From the NCBI GenBank assembly GCA_964502465.1, contig CAZCWX010000447.1, forward strand, positions 1 through 7,255: a stretch of 7,255 nucleotides of DNA. The letters run 5' to 3'. Made by a program: the position numbers and the translations under genes. Numbering within the stretch: the stretch's first letter is position 1; every line of letters starts with the position of its first letter. The notes below the pieces were generated by a model. It was not told the DNA's origin, did not search any database, and worked only from the letters and a program-made list of their open reading frames with translations. Shown here piece after piece: positions 5,701-7,255 of this stretch. Origin of the DNA: CAZCWX01 sp964502465 (GTDB taxonomy: Bacteria; Desulfobacterota; Binatia; Bin18).

Positions 5701-6188
5701 ATTTTCTTTTGCCTCACTGGCATGACAGAGAACACGCGCTTCCATTCCCTATCATACGGTTGTGCAGTCATCAGTGATGCAGAAATCATAACTGGTGAGC
5801 AGCGGGTTTTCCAGCGCCGGAGGTACAATCCCCGTACCATGTGATGGGCAAACGCATCGGCCTTGCGCTCTGCATCCGCCCAGTAAATATAGTGGCCGAG
5901 CTCATGGTATACGACGTTTACCCACTGTCGTTCAGAATTGTATTTCCGGCCTCGTTTCCAATTCTCTGGGTGGACCAGGTGAATTGTTCCGTCTTCGTAC
6001 GTCTTCCCCGCCGTTTTCCCCCAGTCGAGATACTCGTACCACTCGATGCGTGGCTGTTTGAGGCGGTAAAATCCACACATCAACGACACCGCTCGACGGA
6101 ATGCCATGATTTTGTGTTCGTGGAAGAAGAGTGAGAGGTGTTGATCAATCACCCGACGCTGCCGTATGGGGGGGAGAATCATCCGCAT
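5526..6188 (-). CDS. Small HExxH zinc metallopeptidase-like protein, 3' end uncertain
   Basis: The frame encodes up to 220 residues. A zincin core is clear: YHELGHYIYWADAERKADAF (94-113), with His95, Glu96 and His99 and a possible third ligand Glu107. The HExxH plus E..AD.FA pattern resembles ImmA/IrrE-like and other small zincins, which cut regulatory or envelope proteins. Upstream, residues 45-90 (QPRIEWYEYLDWGK, GTIHLVHPENWKRGRKYN) look like the beta sheet of the domain. No signal peptide is visible, so a cytosolic site is likely. The fold probably ends near residue 120-125. The remaining 95 residues are rich in Lys and Arg and overlap the next gene in another frame, so they look like a poorly conserved or non-native tail. 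The start at 6188 lies nine bases after the PagL-like stop, without a clear ribosome site, which suggests translational coupling. The family name is tentative; the metal site is convincing. Confidence 0.7.
   Translation of the reverse strand: MRMILPPIRQRRVIDQHLSLFFHEHKIMAFRRAVSLMCGFYRLKQPRIEWYEYLDWGKTAGKTYEDGTIHLVHPENWKRGRKYNSERQWVNVVYHELGHYIYWADAERKADAFAHHMVRGLYLRRWKTRCSPVMISASLMTAQPYDREWKRVFSVMPVRQKKIWQTEKKKPRQARIVGGSIGTKPANKPRQRNAKRRPEPSSSAASKTMTRNRRSKTSLI
5646..5687 (-). other. Candidate -1 frameshift site (A-AAA-AAG) with downstream dyad
   Basis: A run of eight A on the minus strand (5687-5680) is read GAG AAA AAA AAG CCC in the zincin frame. The heptamer A-AAA-AAG (5685-5679), the same slippery sequence as in E. 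coli dnaX, is therefore correctly phased. A -1 slip continues at GCC CAG, which is codon 8 of the 195-residue frame, and would give a 358-residue fusion. A weak dyad, GATCG (5664-5660) and CGATC (5650-5646) with a nine-base loop, starts 14 bases further on. GGAG lies just before the run, closer than the usual stimulatory spacing. Transcript slippage on the A8 run could have the same effect. Phase and motif are seen; function is inferred. Confidence 0.35.
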
Positions 6189-6197
6189 AGTATTGTC

Positions 6198-6809
6198 TTA
6201 ATGTTTAGGGAAAAGATAAGAAAATCCAGCAAGAAAGATGTTCGAGTTGAGCGCTTTATTGTCGTTATAGATGCCCGCATTCGACATATGACGGAAGCGA
6301 TACCCCACGCTGAGCATCAAGTTCTCATCCAGACGGTACGACACTCCCGCCCCGACCGTTTCAGCAAAACTGAACTCACCCCCCAGACCATAGCCTTTGA
6401 TGTCGTGATAGAGAGCGCCGAGCCCCCCTTCGATATACGGATAGAGACGATGACCAAGGTCAAAAGAATACGTTAAGACCGGCAGCATGACACCCGCTTC
6501 GATCGAACCACTCCGCTTATCCGGTCGTGTGATTCTGGTAACAGCCGAGACAAAGGGTTCCACCCCAATCTCCAGAGCGCCCTCAGGGAGAATCCACGCC
6601 TTCCCCTTGAATACCGTATAGCCAATATGGATCTGCACTGGGACCGTGTCGAGCTTCCTTGGACTGGTACTATAGCCAGAGCGAATACCAAGCGCCCATG
6701 TCCCTGCTTGAGGCAGAAGGTCGTCCGCATAAAGGGGGACCGCTCCCCAGACCACTAGAGTCACGCTCAACCACGTCAAGCTTCGCGTCAGCCCCGTATA
6801 TCTTGCCAT
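6198..6809 (-). CDS. PagL-like lipid A deacylase / acyloxyacyl hydrolase family outer-membrane protein
   Basis: This 203-residue protein starts with a Sec signal peptide: Arg/Lys-poor MARYTGLTRS, hydrophobic LTWLSVTLVVWGAV, cleavage probably after LYA (26-28). The rest alternates strands and turns and ends in an aromatic strand (LAGFSYLF, near the C-terminus), as in eight-stranded outer-membrane barrels. The block GYRFRHMSNAGIYNDN (169-184) matches the PagL active site, with His174 and Ser176 as the catalytic His-Ser pair. PagL removes the 3-O-linked acyl chain of lipid A, remodelling the outer leaflet. The position of the third catalytic residue of Pseudomonas PagL (Glu, 14 residues after His) is Asn188. 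From memory this is common in the wider acyloxyacyl hydrolase family, so activity is uncertain. The start at 6809 has GGGGGGA seven bases upstream. It precedes the zincin gene by nine bases and follows the JAMM gene by 77. Confidence 0.85.
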   Translation of the reverse strand: MARYTGLTRSLTWLSVTLVVWGAVPLYADDLLPQAGTWALGIRSGYSTSPRKLDTVPVQIHIGYTVFKGKAWILPEGALEIGVEPFVSAVTRITRPDKRSGSIEAGVMLPVLTYSFDLGHRLYPYIEGGLGALYHDIKGYGLGGEFSFAETVGAGVSYRLDENLMLSVGYRFRHMSNAGIYNDNKALNSNIFLAGFSYLFPKH

Positions 6810-6886
6810 TGATGAGTCCCCCCTCTCTTCGCCCTTCCCTAGTTCGGCTAGGTCCTACCTCACTCCAACGAATTTGGCAAGCAATG

Positions 6887-7255
6887 TTAGACCTCCGTGC
6901 TCAAGCTGGTCTCAACAAAGTCCTTACGTTCTTCATTCCACAGATAGGCCCGCATCGCTCGTACTTCACGATCATAGATGGAGATCACCAGGTAGGCCGC
7001 GTCAGGGTACGAGGGTTCGTCAATGAACATCGCTCTTGCTTTATCTTCAGCAGAAAAATACGCATCATGATTCGGATGCGAGTGGTAAAACGCCCTGAGT
7101 TTTGCTCCGCCGCTTTCGGTTTCCTGAATGATTGCGAGCAGTTCCTTGGGGTCCATGAAATACGCGATGGTCGCGTCCCGTGGATAGTTGCGCGGATCCT
7201 TGGCGTGCATGGCATTTTGCCTGTTGGTGATCCGGCGCACCGTCTCCTCACCATC
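6887..7255 (-). CDS. JAMM/MPN-domain metallopeptidase (M67 family), N-terminus outside the window
   Basis: The frame runs from the right edge to TAA at 6889-6887, giving the last 122 residues. It carries the JAMM zinc motif HSHPNHDAYFSAED (7084-7043), matching H-x-H-P-x7-S-x2-D: two His and the Asp as ligands, with Ser assisting. The YLVISIYD strand after it is also typical. The upstream part (RRITNRQNAMHAKDPRNYPRD...DPKEL) matches the middle of bacterial single-domain M67 proteins. The catalytic Glu and the start lie beyond 7255. Bacterial members usually cut the C-terminal tails of ubiquitin-like sulfur carrier proteins (ThiS/MoaD/CysO type) and often sit beside MoeB-like or cysteine synthase genes. 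Any such partners would be to the right, outside this window. A GTG at 7240 could be read as a start but would drop the family's N-terminal strand. It is the first gene of the leftward run visible here. Confidence 0.88.
   Translation of the reverse strand, partial: DGEETVRRITNRQNAMHAKDPRNYPRDATIAYFMDPKELLAIIQETESGGAKLRAFYHSHPNHDAYFSAEDKARAMFIDEPSYPDAAYLVISIYDREVRAMRAYLWNEERKDFVETSLSTEV

Noticed and set aside
5113..5745. Start of the 195-residue gene at 5745
   Set aside because: The purine tract abuts the ATG directly and the in-frame TGA TAG lies just before it; 5700 has better spacing, though neither site is strong.
6838..6852. CCTAG-N5-CTAGG dyad between the JAMM and PagL-like genes
   Set aside because: The stem is only five bases with no U run, so it is too weak to call a terminator or operator.

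Overview
The window looks like a chromosomal segment from a Gram-negative environmental bacterium. An outer-membrane PagL-type protein with a signal peptide points to an outer membrane, and a PPOX enzyme resembling the Rv0121-type group suggests that deazaflavin (F420) chemistry is possible. Moderate GC and this gene mix would suit an uncultured Desulfobacterota, Binatota or Tectomicrobia-like lineage, but that is only a guess. I see no rRNA, tRNA, CRISPR array, insertion sequence or phage gene, and no gene-free stretch longer than 300 bases.

Layout from left to right. Positions 1-232 hold the 3' end of a rightward gene with a PIN-like fragment. It is followed by a palindromic repeat (281-316) in the convergent gap. 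A leftward group follows: a 93-residue protein of unknown function (2284-2003), a metallo-beta-lactamase-fold hydrolase of the RNase Z type (1913-882) and a PPOX-class flavin/F420 enzyme (801-361). A divergent intergenic region (2285-2520) carries a good leftward promoter, a possible rightward promoter and two inverted repeats. It drives a rightward gene (2521-3366) that fuses a 2[4Fe-4S] ferredoxin, a Pro/Ala linker, a zinc ribbon and a hendecad coiled coil.

The right half is a leftward run of six genes: a JAMM/MPN metallopeptidase (cut by the window edge at 7255), a PagL-like lipid A deacylase-family protein, a small HExxH zincin, a 195-residue protein of unknown function, an alpha/beta hydrolase and an isocitrate lyase/PEP mutase superfamily enzyme. 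Gaps are 77, 9, (overlap), 32 and 47 bases, so much of this may be one transcript. The hydrolase and lyase look like a small catabolic pair acting on a carboxylic acid.

The observation most worth checking is at the zincin/195-residue junction. The two frames overlap by 175 bases. Inside the overlap an A8 run contains A-AAA-AAG, phased exactly so that a -1 slip in the zincin frame enters the frame of the 195-residue protein. This would give a 358-residue fusion. A homopolymer sequencing error would produce the same picture. The ferredoxin fusion with its dyad-rich promoter region comes second.
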